This document shows positions 14,834 to 22,273 of a stretch of DNA of 23,557 nucleotides, piece after piece. The position numbers were made by a program, and so were the translations under genes. A model generated the notes under the pieces. That model saw only the letters and a program-made list of their open reading frames with translations. It did no database searches and was not told the DNA's origin. Every line of letters begins with the position of its first letter. Position 1 is the stretch's first letter. Source of the DNA: Candidatus Saccharimonadales bacterium (GTDB lineage Bacteria > Patescibacteriota > Saccharimonadia > UBA4664 > SCTI01); contig JASLFZ010000024.1 in assembly GCA_030150485.1 (NCBI GenBank), positions 1 to 23,557 of the forward strand, written 5' to 3'.

Positions 14834-16618
14834 ATGAAAGAGGTGAGCAAGATAGATCAACATCCAAATCTTGGGGTACGTTTGACGGGTGATACGGCCA
14901 CGTTTGGGGTCTGGGCTCCCTTTGCCGATACGGTGGCGGTGAGCGGCAGCTTTAATAACTGGTCGCAAGAAGCCAACTTTTTGGAGCGCCGTGACGATGG
15001 TTGCTGGTATGGCACGGTCAAGAACGTATTGGTGGGGCAGGAGTATCAGTACATTATTAAGCACGGCGATAAGATTCTGCTCCGCAGCGATCCTCGGGCG
15101 CTGCAGCTCACCGCGGCCGGCGACGCTACCATTATTGTGGACCCTCAGTTTGATTGGGGTGAAGACGACTTTACGCTCCCCCTGCCTAACCAACGCGTTA
15201 TTTATGAGCTTCACGTGGGCACCTTTCACCGCACCGATCCCGCTACTCCAGGAACCTTTGAGTCGGCTTTGCAGAAGCTAGATCACCTGGCGAAGCTGGG
15301 CGTTAATGTCATCGAAGTGTTGCCAGTTAATGGTACGAATATGGAGCGCTGGTGGGGGTACGAACCAACTCACCTGTTTGCGGTCGATGCGGAGTATGGC
15401 GGCTACCACTCGTTTTTGAAGTTTGTGAAGGCCGCGCACGACCGGGGTATTGGTGTATTTGTTGATGTGGTCTACAACCACATGAGCCCTAATCCCGGCC
15501 TGGATCTTTGGCAGTTTGATGGCTGGAGCGAAAACGGCAATGGCGGCATCTACTTCTATAACGATTGGCGCGGGCAAACGCCTTGGGGCCCCCGACTCGA
15601 TTACGGCCGCACTGAGGTGCGCCAGTTTATTACCGATAGCGCCCGCTCGTGGCTGAGCAACTGCCACGTGGACGGCTTGCGGGTTGATGCTACCTTTGCC
15701 ATCCGTAACGTCTTGGGCCGCAATAATGATCCGGCCTCCGACCTGCCCGACGGCTGGAAGTTGATGCAAGAGCTCACCGAGGCAACCCATCAGCTTAAGC
15801 CGTCCGCTACCATCATTGCCGAGGATATGGCCATTAATGAATACTTAACCAAGCCGGTTAGTGAGGGTGGCGCTGGCTTCGATGCCCAGTGGGAAAGCTC
15901 GCTCCCCACCACCCTACGCGCCGTCCTTAACCCGCTCAATGATGCGGACCGCGTTTTGGCGCCGCTAGCTAAGCATATTATCAAAAGCTATAACAACGCG
16001 GCCTTTCAGCGTGTGCTGTTTAGCGAATCGCATGACGCCGACGCCAACGGGCACTCTCGCATGAACGAAGAGATTGCGCCCGGGGATGCCGGCGATCTCT
16101 ATGCCCGCCGCCGCTCCATTCTGGCCGCCGCCATTGCACTAACCGCACCCGGTATTCCGATGCTGTTTCAGGGGCAGGAGTTTATGGAGAGCGGGTGGTT
16201 TAACCACTGGCAGGCGCTTGACTGGGCCAAAGCCCGCCACTTCCATGGCATCGTGCAGCTCTACACCGATTTGATTGGGCTGCGCCTCAATCGCACCGAA
16301 AAAACCGCCGGCCTGGCGGGTAGCTACATTAATGTGTTGCACTGCGATGAAGCCAGCAAGGTGCTCGCCTATCACCGTAAAGACCTGGGTGGCGCCGGCG
16401 ATGACGTCATAGTAGCCTTCAACTTTAGCAACGCTCCCCTACTGCACTACTCGATTGGGCTGCCGACCGATGGCGCTTGGCACACCCGCTTCAATAGCGA
16501 CTGGCATGGTTACAGCCCCGATTTCACCAACACCCACACGCCCGTTACGCACGCCAAGAAAAACCAAGGTAGTATCAACCTTGGTCCTTATTCGGTTATC
16601 ATTTTGTCGCAAGATTAG
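14834..16618 (+). CDS. GH13 1,4-alpha-glucan branching enzyme or close relative (CBM48 + GH13)
   Basis: A 594-residue enzyme with three domains. A CBM48/early-set domain spans about residues 20-105 (FGVWAPFADTVAVSGSFNNW). The GH13 barrel follows, with YELHVGTF at 124-131, DVVYNH at 211-216 (region I), DGLRVDAT at 280-287 with nucleophile D285, IIAED at 327-331 with acid/base E330, and SESHDA near 400 as region IV. A C-terminal beta-sandwich ends the protein. The arrangement is shared by branching enzymes and malto-oligosyltrehalose trehalohydrolase (TreZ); no treY is nearby, so I favour branching enzyme. I chose the ATG at 14834 from the promoter position; upstream in-frame codons lie inside the promoter. 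Part of the window's alpha-glucan gene set. Confidence 0.78.
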   Translation: MKEVSKIDQHPNLGVRLTGDTATFGVWAPFADTVAVSGSFNNWSQEANFLERRDDGCWYGTVKNVLVGQEYQYIIKHGDKILLRSDPRALQLTAAGDATIIVDPQFDWGEDDFTLPLPNQRVIYELHVGTFHRTDPATPGTFESALQKLDHLAKLGVNVIEVLPVNGTNMERWWGYEPTHLFAVDAEYGGYHSFLKFVKAAHDRGIGVFVDVVYNHMSPNPGLDLWQFDGWSENGNGGIYFYNDWRGQTPWGPRLDYGRTEVRQFITDSARSWLSNCHVDGLRVDATFAIRNVLGRNNDPASDLPDGWKLMQELTEATHQLKPSATIIAEDMAINEYLTKPVSEGGAGFDAQWESSLPTTLRAVLNPLNDADRVLAPLAKHIIKSYNNAAFQRVLFSESHDADANGHSRMNEEIAPGDAGDLYARRRSILAAAIALTAPGIPMLFQGQEFMESGWFNHWQALDWAKARHFHGIVQLYTDLIGLRLNRTEKTAGLAGSYINVLHCDEASKVLAYHRKDLGGAGDDVIVAFNFSNAPLLHYSIGLPTDGAWHTRFNSDWHGYSPDFTNTHTPVTHAKKNQGSINLGPYSVIILSQD

Positions 16619-16713
16619 GGGTGGTCTTTGCGTGGCTTTGGTTCGGGTGGCAGCTTGGGCTTTTTTGGCAGCTTGGGCTTTTTAGCCTCGCGCGCTTGTT
16701 TATTTTTTGGCAT
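16615..16713 (-). CDS. Lys/Pro-rich microprotein, 32 aa
   Basis: A short gene easily missed. The ATG at 16713 has AAAGGAGGT five bases upstream (16727-16719), the best ribosome site in the window, lying inside the end of the preceding gene, with which it overlaps by 14 bp. The product begins MPKNKQAREAKKPK and is about one third lysine and one quarter proline, with a duplicated KKPKLP hexapeptide encoded by an 18-bp tandem repeat. Very basic, disordered, no hydrophobic segment. The REAKKPK core recalls tiny basic proteins of unknown function in many bacteria, which may bind nucleic acid or ribosomes. That resemblance is from memory. Its last 4 bp overlap the convergent branching-enzyme gene. 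Confidence 0.65.
   Translation of the reverse strand: MPKNKQAREAKKPKLPKKPKLPPEPKPRKDHP
16648..16683. repeat. 18-bp tandem duplication inside the microprotein gene
   Basis: Two adjacent copies of a unit reading GGCAGCTTGGGCTTTTT plus one base on the plus strand encode the KKPKLP-KKPKLP repeat. Copy number could vary between strains. Confidence 0.6.
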
Positions 16714-17041
16714 GGGCGACCTCCTTTACCGGCTCAAAGTCCTCTACCTTAGTGATGTCATCATTAGAAATTAATATGGTCAGCCCCTGGCTACCGTCGG
16801 CGGCTTTGGTAAAGATAATGTGCGGCTTCGATTCAAAAATGGCGATTACCTCATACCGGCCCTGCTGCGGATCTGGCTGCCCAACCTCGGCCCGCCAGTT
16901 TTTCTTGTCTTGGATGAATTCAATGCTAAAAATGCGACGGTCGGTAATCGCCACTCGCAACTGATCCTTTACGGCTTTAGCGATGCCTTCATAGGCCGAC
17001 TGATACTCCGACCGTGAGGCTTGGGGGACGAAAAATTTCAT
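16700..17041 (-). CDS. Conserved protein of unknown function, 113 aa
   Basis: I start it at the ATG 17041 (MKFFVPQA), since related proteins I recall begin with the same M-K-F/Y-F-V-P segment; the ATGs at 17065 and 17059 are in frame but add a poorly conserved extension. The pattern DRRIFSIEFIQD near 38-49, AEVGQPDP near 55-62 and VIAIFES near 68-74 recurs in short uncharacterised bacterial proteins that look like small alpha/beta domains. Soluble, no signal peptide. The microprotein gene follows with a 14-bp overlap and uses a Shine-Dalgarno inside this gene, so the two are co-translated. Function unknown. Confidence 0.75.
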   Translation of the reverse strand: MKFFVPQASRSEYQSAYEGIAKAVKDQLRVAITDRRIFSIEFIQDKKNWRAEVGQPDPQQGRYEVIAIFESKPHIIFTKAADGSQGLTILISNDDITKVEDFEPVKEVAHAKK

Positions 17042-17160
17042 AGGCTGGTGTGCCCTCATCCGCATTAGTTGTCTACTCTGGAATAAGATTGGGGTGGGTC
17101 ATGCGGAGCGCGCTGGCCTAACGAAATCGACAAGTGCAGGGCTTGTTTCTAGATGTTTAT

Positions 17161-17189
17161 AGTATACCATATCTGGGTCGAGCTGCCTA
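17161..17189 (-). promoter_or_regulatory. Promoter for the 113-aa protein and microprotein
   Basis: Minus strand: -35 TAGGCA (17189-17184), 17 bp, extended -10 TGG-TATACT (17169-17161). It predicts a leader of about 110 nt before 17041. No riboswitch signature is evident in that leader. Confidence 0.5.
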
Positions 17190-17227
17190 CGCCGCAAAAG
17201 CCTCTAGGTATTCATCTGGGCTTCAGA

Positions 17228-17233
17228 TATAAT
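17228..17233 (+). promoter_or_regulatory. -10 box of the secreted-protein gene
   Basis: Consensus TATAAT followed about 45 bp later by the ATG at 17279, which has AGGAAG as ribosome site. No convincing -35. Confidence 0.45.
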
Positions 17234-17278
17234 ACCTTCGCCGCTTCGAGAACCTTCTACAACCGAATCGAGGAAGAT

Positions 17279-18439
17279 ATGCACCGCCGCCTCAGTATAC
17301 TCGTGGCTTTGGTAGCCGCGCTCCTCTTGGCCGCACCGGCGGTTGCGACCGTCAAAAAGCTCCACATTCCCCACCCTCCCGGCACCATCCTATACTCGTT
17401 GCCGCGCATTCCGAACCCACACCCCTCGGGCCACCTCAAACTGGAATTCAGCTCCGAATTCAGTGCCGAAACCATCCAGCGGACGGAAACCGAAGTGCTG
17501 CCCTACCTGGAAGAGGAGTTTGGCCGACCGTGGCAGAACGTGGATGTGTCGCTATATGGGCCGTCACATCGGCCCGCCTTTGGGGATGGTGGCACCACCT
17601 ACACCACCTGCAAAAACAAAGCTGTCGCCCACGACGAAATTCACTTGCTCCTAACAAATGATTTGGGCCTCATTGCGGCGGAGCTGCAGCACACCCTGCA
17701 CGGTTGCTTTGTTTTCCCAGATAAGCGCTTTGAGGAGTCTCTGACTGAAGCCGCCAAAACGGCCGTAAGCCAGCACTTTGGCCTCACTCAGTCTGAGTGC
17801 GAACCCTCCGAGTGCAACGACCTGCGCCTGCCAGGTAGCGATAACCCAGCGCTAGCAGGAGGATTTAGGTTTATTGAAGATACCTCTAATCCCTTGGGCG
17901 ATGTGCGCCAGCGCCTGGGTGGTATGGCCTTTCTGCAGTACGAGCAAGGAGATCGAGGATTTTTCGCTCGCTTCAACGCACGCATGTGCGAGGTCACCTA
18001 TAACATCCAACAGCACCAAGGCGGGCACGTGCATGAATATGTGACCTCGGCGGGCGTACACTACGTCACTGAAAATGCTAACGCCATTGCAACTGCCAGT
18101 AGGGTCAGCGGGAACTTTTATGACTGGTTCAAGCAGCAAACGGTTTTTGGCCCCCGACCGCGTGGTGACGCGTTGATAATTGCTCCCAGGCAAGGAGAAG
18201 TGGAGTTCATTACGGTTCACCGTGTGGGTGAAGATGAGACGCCGCTCCCCGGCGTTCCGATCACTTTGACGATTCAGGGCCCATCATGGAGCTTCTCGAC
18301 CACCGCGACAAGCAATCCAGAAGGAGCGCTTCACGCTCACCTACCCGAAAGTGCGCGTGGATATCTCAAAATAACCGCGACTGCTCCAGGAGGCTTGCAC
18401 GACGAGTACGCCTACTACAACATCTATCGCGGTTCGTAG
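17279..18439 (+). CDS. Secreted protein with degenerate metalloprotease-like motif and C-terminal Ig-like domain
   Basis: A 386-residue exported protein. The ATG at 17279 gives a textbook signal peptide (MHRRLSILVALVAALLLAAP, likely cleaved after AVA at about residue 23) and has AGGAAG upstream; the longer upstream frame spoils it. The mature part has cysteines near 111 and 143 and a CEPSEC-like pair near 174-179, suggesting disulfides. AELQHTLHG at 134-142 followed by FEESLTEA at 151-158 looks like the HExxH...E layout of gluzincin peptidases, but Q137-H138 replace the His-Glu pair, so activity is doubtful. Residues about 300-386 resemble a bacterial Ig-like or carboxypeptidase-regulatory beta-sandwich. 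No family is recognised with certainty; a host- or surface-interacting role is inference. Confidence 0.75.
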   Translation: MHRRLSILVALVAALLLAAPAVATVKKLHIPHPPGTILYSLPRIPNPHPSGHLKLEFSSEFSAETIQRTETEVLPYLEEEFGRPWQNVDVSLYGPSHRPAFGDGGTTYTTCKNKAVAHDEIHLLLTNDLGLIAAELQHTLHGCFVFPDKRFEESLTEAAKTAVSQHFGLTQSECEPSECNDLRLPGSDNPALAGGFRFIEDTSNPLGDVRQRLGGMAFLQYEQGDRGFFARFNARMCEVTYNIQQHQGGHVHEYVTSAGVHYVTENANAIATASRVSGNFYDWFKQQTVFGPRPRGDALIIAPRQGEVEFITVHRVGEDETPLPGVPITLTIQGPSWSFSTTATSNPEGALHAHLPESARGYLKITATAPGGLHDEYAYYNIYRGS

Positions 18440-18453
18440 GAAGTCGACGGCTG

Positions 18454-18486
18454 GCCCAGGTCTCGGATTAGTTTCGAGGCCTGGGC
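18454..18486 (+). terminator. Strong hairpin between convergent genes
   Basis: GCCCAGGTCTCG (18454-18465) pairs with CGAGGCCTGGGC (18475-18486) over 12 bp around a 9-nt loop. One pair is G-U on the plus strand and would be A-C on the minus strand, so the plus orientation, downstream of the secreted-protein stop, is favoured. It lacks a U-tract, so it may be a weak terminator or an mRNA 3'-end stabiliser. Confidence 0.5.
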
Positions 18487-18500
18487 GCCGACCCAAGCAC

Positions 18501-18881
18501 TTATGCCTCTTTGAGTACTGAAAGAATATTTCCGGCCGGGTCTTTGAACCAAGCAATGTCCGGACCGCGGTTCTGCGAAATACCACGGGCTACGCCCTTT
18601 TCATCCGTTAGGCCATCATAGTGCTCCAAGCTGATGCCTTGGCTAGCCAGCCCCTCGACCGCTTGATCAATGTCATCCACCGGGAAGTTGAGAATGGTAA
18701 AGCTGGCGGCAGTATGGTCATCCTTCGGGTAGATTATGACGTTGTTACCACCGCTAATCTTAAGCGTTAACCCAACCCCGCTTTCCTCTACCGCCAATCC
18801 CAACTTCTGACCGTAGAACTCCTTGGCCGCTCCCAAGTCGTTAACTGAAAACCCACTAAATGCCTTTGATTCGCTTAACAT
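18501..18881 (-). CDS. VOC (glyoxalase/bleomycin resistance-like) superfamily protein
   Basis: A 126-residue protein of two beta-alpha-beta-beta-beta modules. FSVNDLGAAKEFYGQKLGL near residues 10-28 is the first-module signature and FKDPAGNILSV near 112-122 the C-terminal one. The family includes glyoxalase I, dioxygenases and antibiotic-binding proteins, and the substrate cannot be inferred. The metal-ligand pattern is incomplete: the first strand has Phe/Ser rather than His. I start at the ATG 18881 because GAGGGGG lies a few bases upstream; the longer frame overlaps the pyrB promoter region. It is divergent from pyrB and convergent with the secreted-protein gene. Confidence 0.85.
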   Translation of the reverse strand: MLSESKAFSGFSVNDLGAAKEFYGQKLGLAVEESGVGLTLKISGGNNVIIYPKDDHTAASFTILNFPVDDIDQAVEGLASQGISLEHYDGLTDEKGVARGISQNRGPDIAWFKDPAGNILSVLKEA

Positions 18882-18954
18882 GTACACCCCCTCGTTTAAT
18901 ACGTGCTTTCTAGCTATCTTACCACCCTGCGGTGCCGTCGACTTGGGCATAAGC

Positions 18955-18969
18955 TACAATACAATCATG
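18955..18969 (+). promoter_or_regulatory. -10 box placing transcription start on the pyrB ATG
   Basis: TACAAT (18955-18960), ACAATC, ATG: again exactly six bases. No Shine-Dalgarno. Confidence 0.5.
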
Positions 18970-19890
18970 AAGCACATTCTCCGGGCCCAGCAGTTCGACC
19001 CTAAGTTTATTAAGCTACTGTTTGATCGCGCCGAAAGTTTGCAGGAGCTGGCCGATGATCAGCGCCGCCATCAAAAGCTTGGCAGCTTGCTATCGGGCCG
19101 CATGATGTTCCTGATGTTTTTTGAGCCATCGACGCGTACGCGGATCTCATTCTCGGCGGCTGGGCAGCATTTGGGGATGCAGGTGGTCACGGCCGAAAAC
19201 GCGCGTGAATCATCCTCTTCTACTAAGGGAGAATCGCTCGAAGACACCATTCGGGTGCTGTGCGAGTACCAGCCAGATGTAATTGTTTTGCGCCACTTTG
19301 AAGTCGATGCCGCCGTGCGGGCCTCTAAGGTAAGCTCGGTACCGATTATTAACGCCGGCGACGGGCACGGCCAGCACCCGAGCCAGGCGCTACTTGATCT
19401 GTATACTATTCACCGCGAGATGGGCCGCACCACCAAGCTGAACATAGCGCTCGGAACCGATCTGCTCCATAGCCGCACGGTACGCTCATTAAGCTACTTA
19501 CTGGGAAAGTTCGAGGGCAACCATTTAATCTTTGTCTCACCTGCGGAGCTGCGCATTGCTCCCGATATTAAGGCCTACCTCAAACGGCGGAATATCTCGT
19601 TTGAAGAAACCGAAAACATTAACTCCGCTCTTAAAAAGGCTGATGTAGTGTACTGGAACCGCATTCAAAAAGAGCGCTTTACCGGCAACTTTCCACCTCA
19701 AACCTTCGTTATTGGGTCGGATCAGCTAAAAATACTGAAGCCCAAAGCCGCGCTGCTCAATCCGTTGCCCCGAATTGACGAAATATCGGAGGCAGTCGAT
19801 CAAGACTCGCGCGCCGCTTACTTCCGCCAGGTGGGCAACGGCATGTTTCTGCGCATGGCACTGATCGAGTGGGTGCTAGGGCTGCTCTAG
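18967..19890 (+). CDS. pyrB: Aspartate carbamoyltransferase catalytic chain
   Basis: A 307-residue enzyme joining carbamoyl phosphate and aspartate, the committed step of pyrimidine synthesis. FFEPSTRTRISF at 51-62 is the carbamoyl-phosphate site, SSSSTKGES at 82-90 the 80s loop (K87), RHFEVDAA with H110, GQHPSQALLDL at 135-145 and NPLPRIDEI at about 258-266 complete the active site; RQVGNGMFLRMALIEW lies at the C-terminus. The His of the usual HPLPR motif is Asn here. I start at the ATG 18967, six bases after TACAAT; the upstream ATG would overlap the VOC gene for no gain. No pyrI, carAB, pyrC or pyrD is in the window. The stop overlaps the convergent NqrB-FNR gene by 3 bp. Confidence 0.94.
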   Translation: MKHILRAQQFDPKFIKLLFDRAESLQELADDQRRHQKLGSLLSGRMMFLMFFEPSTRTRISFSAAGQHLGMQVVTAENARESSSSTKGESLEDTIRVLCEYQPDVIVLRHFEVDAAVRASKVSSVPIINAGDGHGQHPSQALLDLYTIHREMGRTTKLNIALGTDLLHSRTVRSLSYLLGKFEGNHLIFVSPAELRIAPDIKAYLKRRNISFEETENINSALKKADVVYWNRIQKERFTGNFPPQTFVIGSDQLKILKPKAALLNPLPRIDEISEAVDQDSRAAYFRQVGNGMFLRMALIEWVLGLL

Positions 19891-21374
19891 TATCCTGGGA
19901 AATAGTCGACTACTATCTGGCTACGCTTGATGCCAGCCTTCGACAACATGTTTTCATATGCCACTACCATGGCGTGTGGGCCAGATATATAAATGCGGCG
20001 CTCGGCAAGATCGGGCACGTGGTGCGGTAGCGTGGTGGCGTCGGCCTTACCAAAAAACGGAACTATGGTGGCGCCGTTTTGCGCGGCCTTTTTTAAGACA
20101 TCCTGATAGCTGATCTCTGCCTCACTGGGAGCGCCATAAAACAGCACCACATCGCGCTGCTCCTGCTTATCCGCTAGATAGGTTAGCATGCTACGGAACG
20201 GCGTAATACCGATACCGCCGGCAATAAACAGTAGCTTTTGGCTAGAATCTTCCGGCAGCACAAACTCCCCTCCGAGCTGCCCGGCCACGATCGAGTCGCC
20301 TACCTGCATCGCCTGGAGCGCTTTTTTAAAGCTGCTGGCCGGTTGGTAAAACTTGACCCCAATGTGCACATCGGACTCGGTCGGGGAAGATGCCAACGTA
20401 AAGGTTCGGCGGTTGCCGCGACCATCAACGCTGATGAGTGGCAAGCCAAGCGTCCACTCCATATATTGCCCGGCCTTAAACGCGATCGGCTTATTCGGCG
20501 TAAAAATAAAGTCGTACACCTGCGCGGAGAGCTGTATCTTTTGCTTCAGGCGCAGCTTGAGTCGGTATTTGGGGTTTACAGTATAGGCATAAATATTGCC
20601 CAAAATCAGAACATTTTCCGGTGTGCTGGTCAAAATGCCCAGATTAAGTTGCGAGGCGAACAGTATACCCACGCCGACGCCATATATCAGCTGATGCCTG
20701 AGGCGTACCGGATTAGTGGAGGGCTCGGTGAGCATGATAGTCCCCAGGAACACCAGCGGCCACGAGGTGAAAGCGGTGACGAGGGTCGTGCCAACCGCTT
20801 GCTGATGTGATAGGCCAACGACCACCATAGCAATAAGAGCGGCTCCGGTAAAACTCAGCACCATCTTAAATCGACGAATCTTGCGCACCACCAGGAGTCC
20901 CAATATGGCTACAAACGGCAGCATCACCGGCGTGGCAATCCACCACAGCGCCGGGAATAGGCCGGTTACGCCAAGAACTACGGCCGCTATCGCCGCAGGG
21001 TTAAAGATGTGTTTACCTTTAATGGCGAGTACATATTTGGAGGCCATCGCAATCGCACCTGCTACGGCCAGCAATAGTAAATCGTGCAGGCTGCTTGAGG
21101 GCTTAAAGATGCAAAACAGGATCAGCAATGTAATAAGGGACGATTCATAGTTGGTCGGCGTGTCAAAAAGGATGCCAAGGCTGGTATTGGCAACAAAACA
21201 GACCGTTGATAGCACCGCCAGCGACGCAAGCATGGCTACGCCGGTAAAGGGCAGCGTGCCGGTAAATCCAAACACTACGGCGACTCCCGCCACAATCCCA
21301 AGCCCGTATAGCATAAGGCGGTACATCGTTATGCTATCAAGCAGGTTGTCCAGCAGGGCCACTATTTTTCTCAC
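19887..21374 (-). CDS. NqrB/RnfD-like membrane domain fused to an FAD/NAD(P)H ferredoxin-reductase domain
   Basis: A 495-residue fusion. Residues about 15-265 contain roughly nine or ten hydrophobic helices of NqrB/RnfD type, with the marker KGKHIFNPAAIA at 119-130 and MLTEPSTNP at 214-222. Residues about 270-495 are an FNR-like reductase: RRTFTLASSP at 322-331 binds FAD, GQLGGEF at 365-371 the phosphates, AGGIGITPFRSM at 385-396 NAD(P), and SGPHAM and a terminal aromatic lie near the end. It probably oxidises cytosolic NAD(P)H and moves electrons through the membrane. I see no clear Ser/Thr-Gly-Ala-Ser/Thr flavinylation site in the membrane part. The GTG start overlaps the apbE stop as GTGA. 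Confidence 0.87.
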   Translation of the reverse strand: MRKIVALLDNLLDSITMYRLMLYGLGIVAGVAVVFGFTGTLPFTGVAMLASLAVLSTVCFVANTSLGILFDTPTNYESSLITLLILFCIFKPSSSLHDLLLLAVAGAIAMASKYVLAIKGKHIFNPAAIAAVVLGVTGLFPALWWIATPVMLPFVAILGLLVVRKIRRFKMVLSFTGAALIAMVVVGLSHQQAVGTTLVTAFTSWPLVFLGTIMLTEPSTNPVRLRHQLIYGVGVGILFASQLNLGILTSTPENVLILGNIYAYTVNPKYRLKLRLKQKIQLSAQVYDFIFTPNKPIAFKAGQYMEWTLGLPLISVDGRGNRRTFTLASSPTESDVHIGVKFYQPASSFKKALQAMQVGDSIVAGQLGGEFVLPEDSSQKLLFIAGGIGITPFRSMLTYLADKQEQRDVVLFYGAPSEAEISYQDVLKKAAQNGATIVPFFGKADATTLPHHVPDLAERRIYISGPHAMVVAYENMLSKAGIKRSQIVVDYFPGY

Positions 21375-22273
21375 CTGAAGAAAGCTCCTTTAAAGGCGTT
21401 TGACGCCTCAAGCGAATTATCATTGCGCACCAGGGCGTACTCAAAAGTATAGTGCTTTTTCAGTTTATCTGCTGATGCAAAGTAAAGGCCGGTGGTAAGT
21501 ATATCGGCAAGTAAGGTTGAGTCTGCCAGTACCCAGACGGCCTTAATATGCTTTGGCGAAGCTAACTTGGTAGGGCTCAGGATGTGATGATACCCACTCC
21601 ACGCCCGCCGGTTTCCCGCGGAACCGCACAGGCTCTGGTTGCATATATCAATTACCCCGATGGCTTGCTGCGGATCATCCGGATTTTCCAGCCCCACCGC
21701 AATGGACTGATTGTGAGTGCTGCGGTAGGCAATATCACCGCCGGCATCAATACAGTACGACTTGATTTCGTGCTCGCGCAAAAACGTGGCGACGATATCG
21801 ACCAAGTAGCCCTTGCCGGCCGCCCCAAAATCCAGCAGCACGGGTTGTTTAATGGTTAACTGGGGAAAGTCATAGGCCAACGCTTCGCGCCAGTTTGATG
21901 GCGCCTTTACTTCGCCGGGGCTTAGCGAGTACATTGCATCATAGCCAGCATCCGAGAGGGCCTGGCCGATCAGTGGTGTAACCTCGCCATCGGTCAGCTC
22001 GTACATTTGTTGATACGCGTCCATGAGTGGCTGGGCGTCCGGTGGCAGCTGATACCGGCCCGCCTTTCGGCTCATGCTCGTTACTAATGAGTCGCCGCGA
22101 AAGCGGGAGTAATCCTTATCAAATTGGTCGATGCGTGCACGGATCGCTTGTTCTAAGGCTGCGGCCTGAATCACGGTCTCAAACAGCTCAATCGACCACT
22201 TGGTGCCAATGGCCTCAAACGTAAACGCGTGGCTAGGCTTTAGCTTCAGCTTTGATTTTGCTAAGGGCGTCAT
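21371..22273 (-). CDS. apbE: FAD:protein FMN transferase
   Basis: A 300-residue flavin transferase that attaches FMN from FAD to a Ser/Thr of a target motif, using Mg2+. Family motifs are DYSRFRGDS at 54-62, LTDGEVTPLIG at 93-103, DFGAAGKGYLVD at 148-159, DAGGDIAY at 176-183, VGLENP at 193-198, and HHILSPTKLASP at 229-240, plus a late ADILTTGLYF segment. It starts MTPLAKSK with no signal peptide or lipobox, unlike most extracytosolic ApbE proteins. The ATG at 22273 has AAGGA upstream and lies 41 bp inside the FMN-binding gene. It follows its likely substrate and precedes the NqrB-FNR gene. Confidence 0.93.
   Translation of the reverse strand: MTPLAKSKLKLKPSHAFTFEAIGTKWSIELFETVIQAAALEQAIRARIDQFDKDYSRFRGDSLVTSMSRKAGRYQLPPDAQPLMDAYQQMYELTDGEVTPLIGQALSDAGYDAMYSLSPGEVKAPSNWREALAYDFPQLTIKQPVLLDFGAAGKGYLVDIVATFLREHEIKSYCIDAGGDIAYRSTHNQSIAVGLENPDDPQQAIGVIDICNQSLCGSAGNRRAWSGYHHILSPTKLASPKHIKAVWVLADSTLLADILTTGLYFASADKLKKHYTFEYALVRNDNSLEASNAFKGAFFR

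Noticed and set aside
17042..17154. Riboswitch in the 110-nt leader of the 113-aa gene
   Set aside because: Only a weak 5-bp hairpin is visible and no known aptamer signature.
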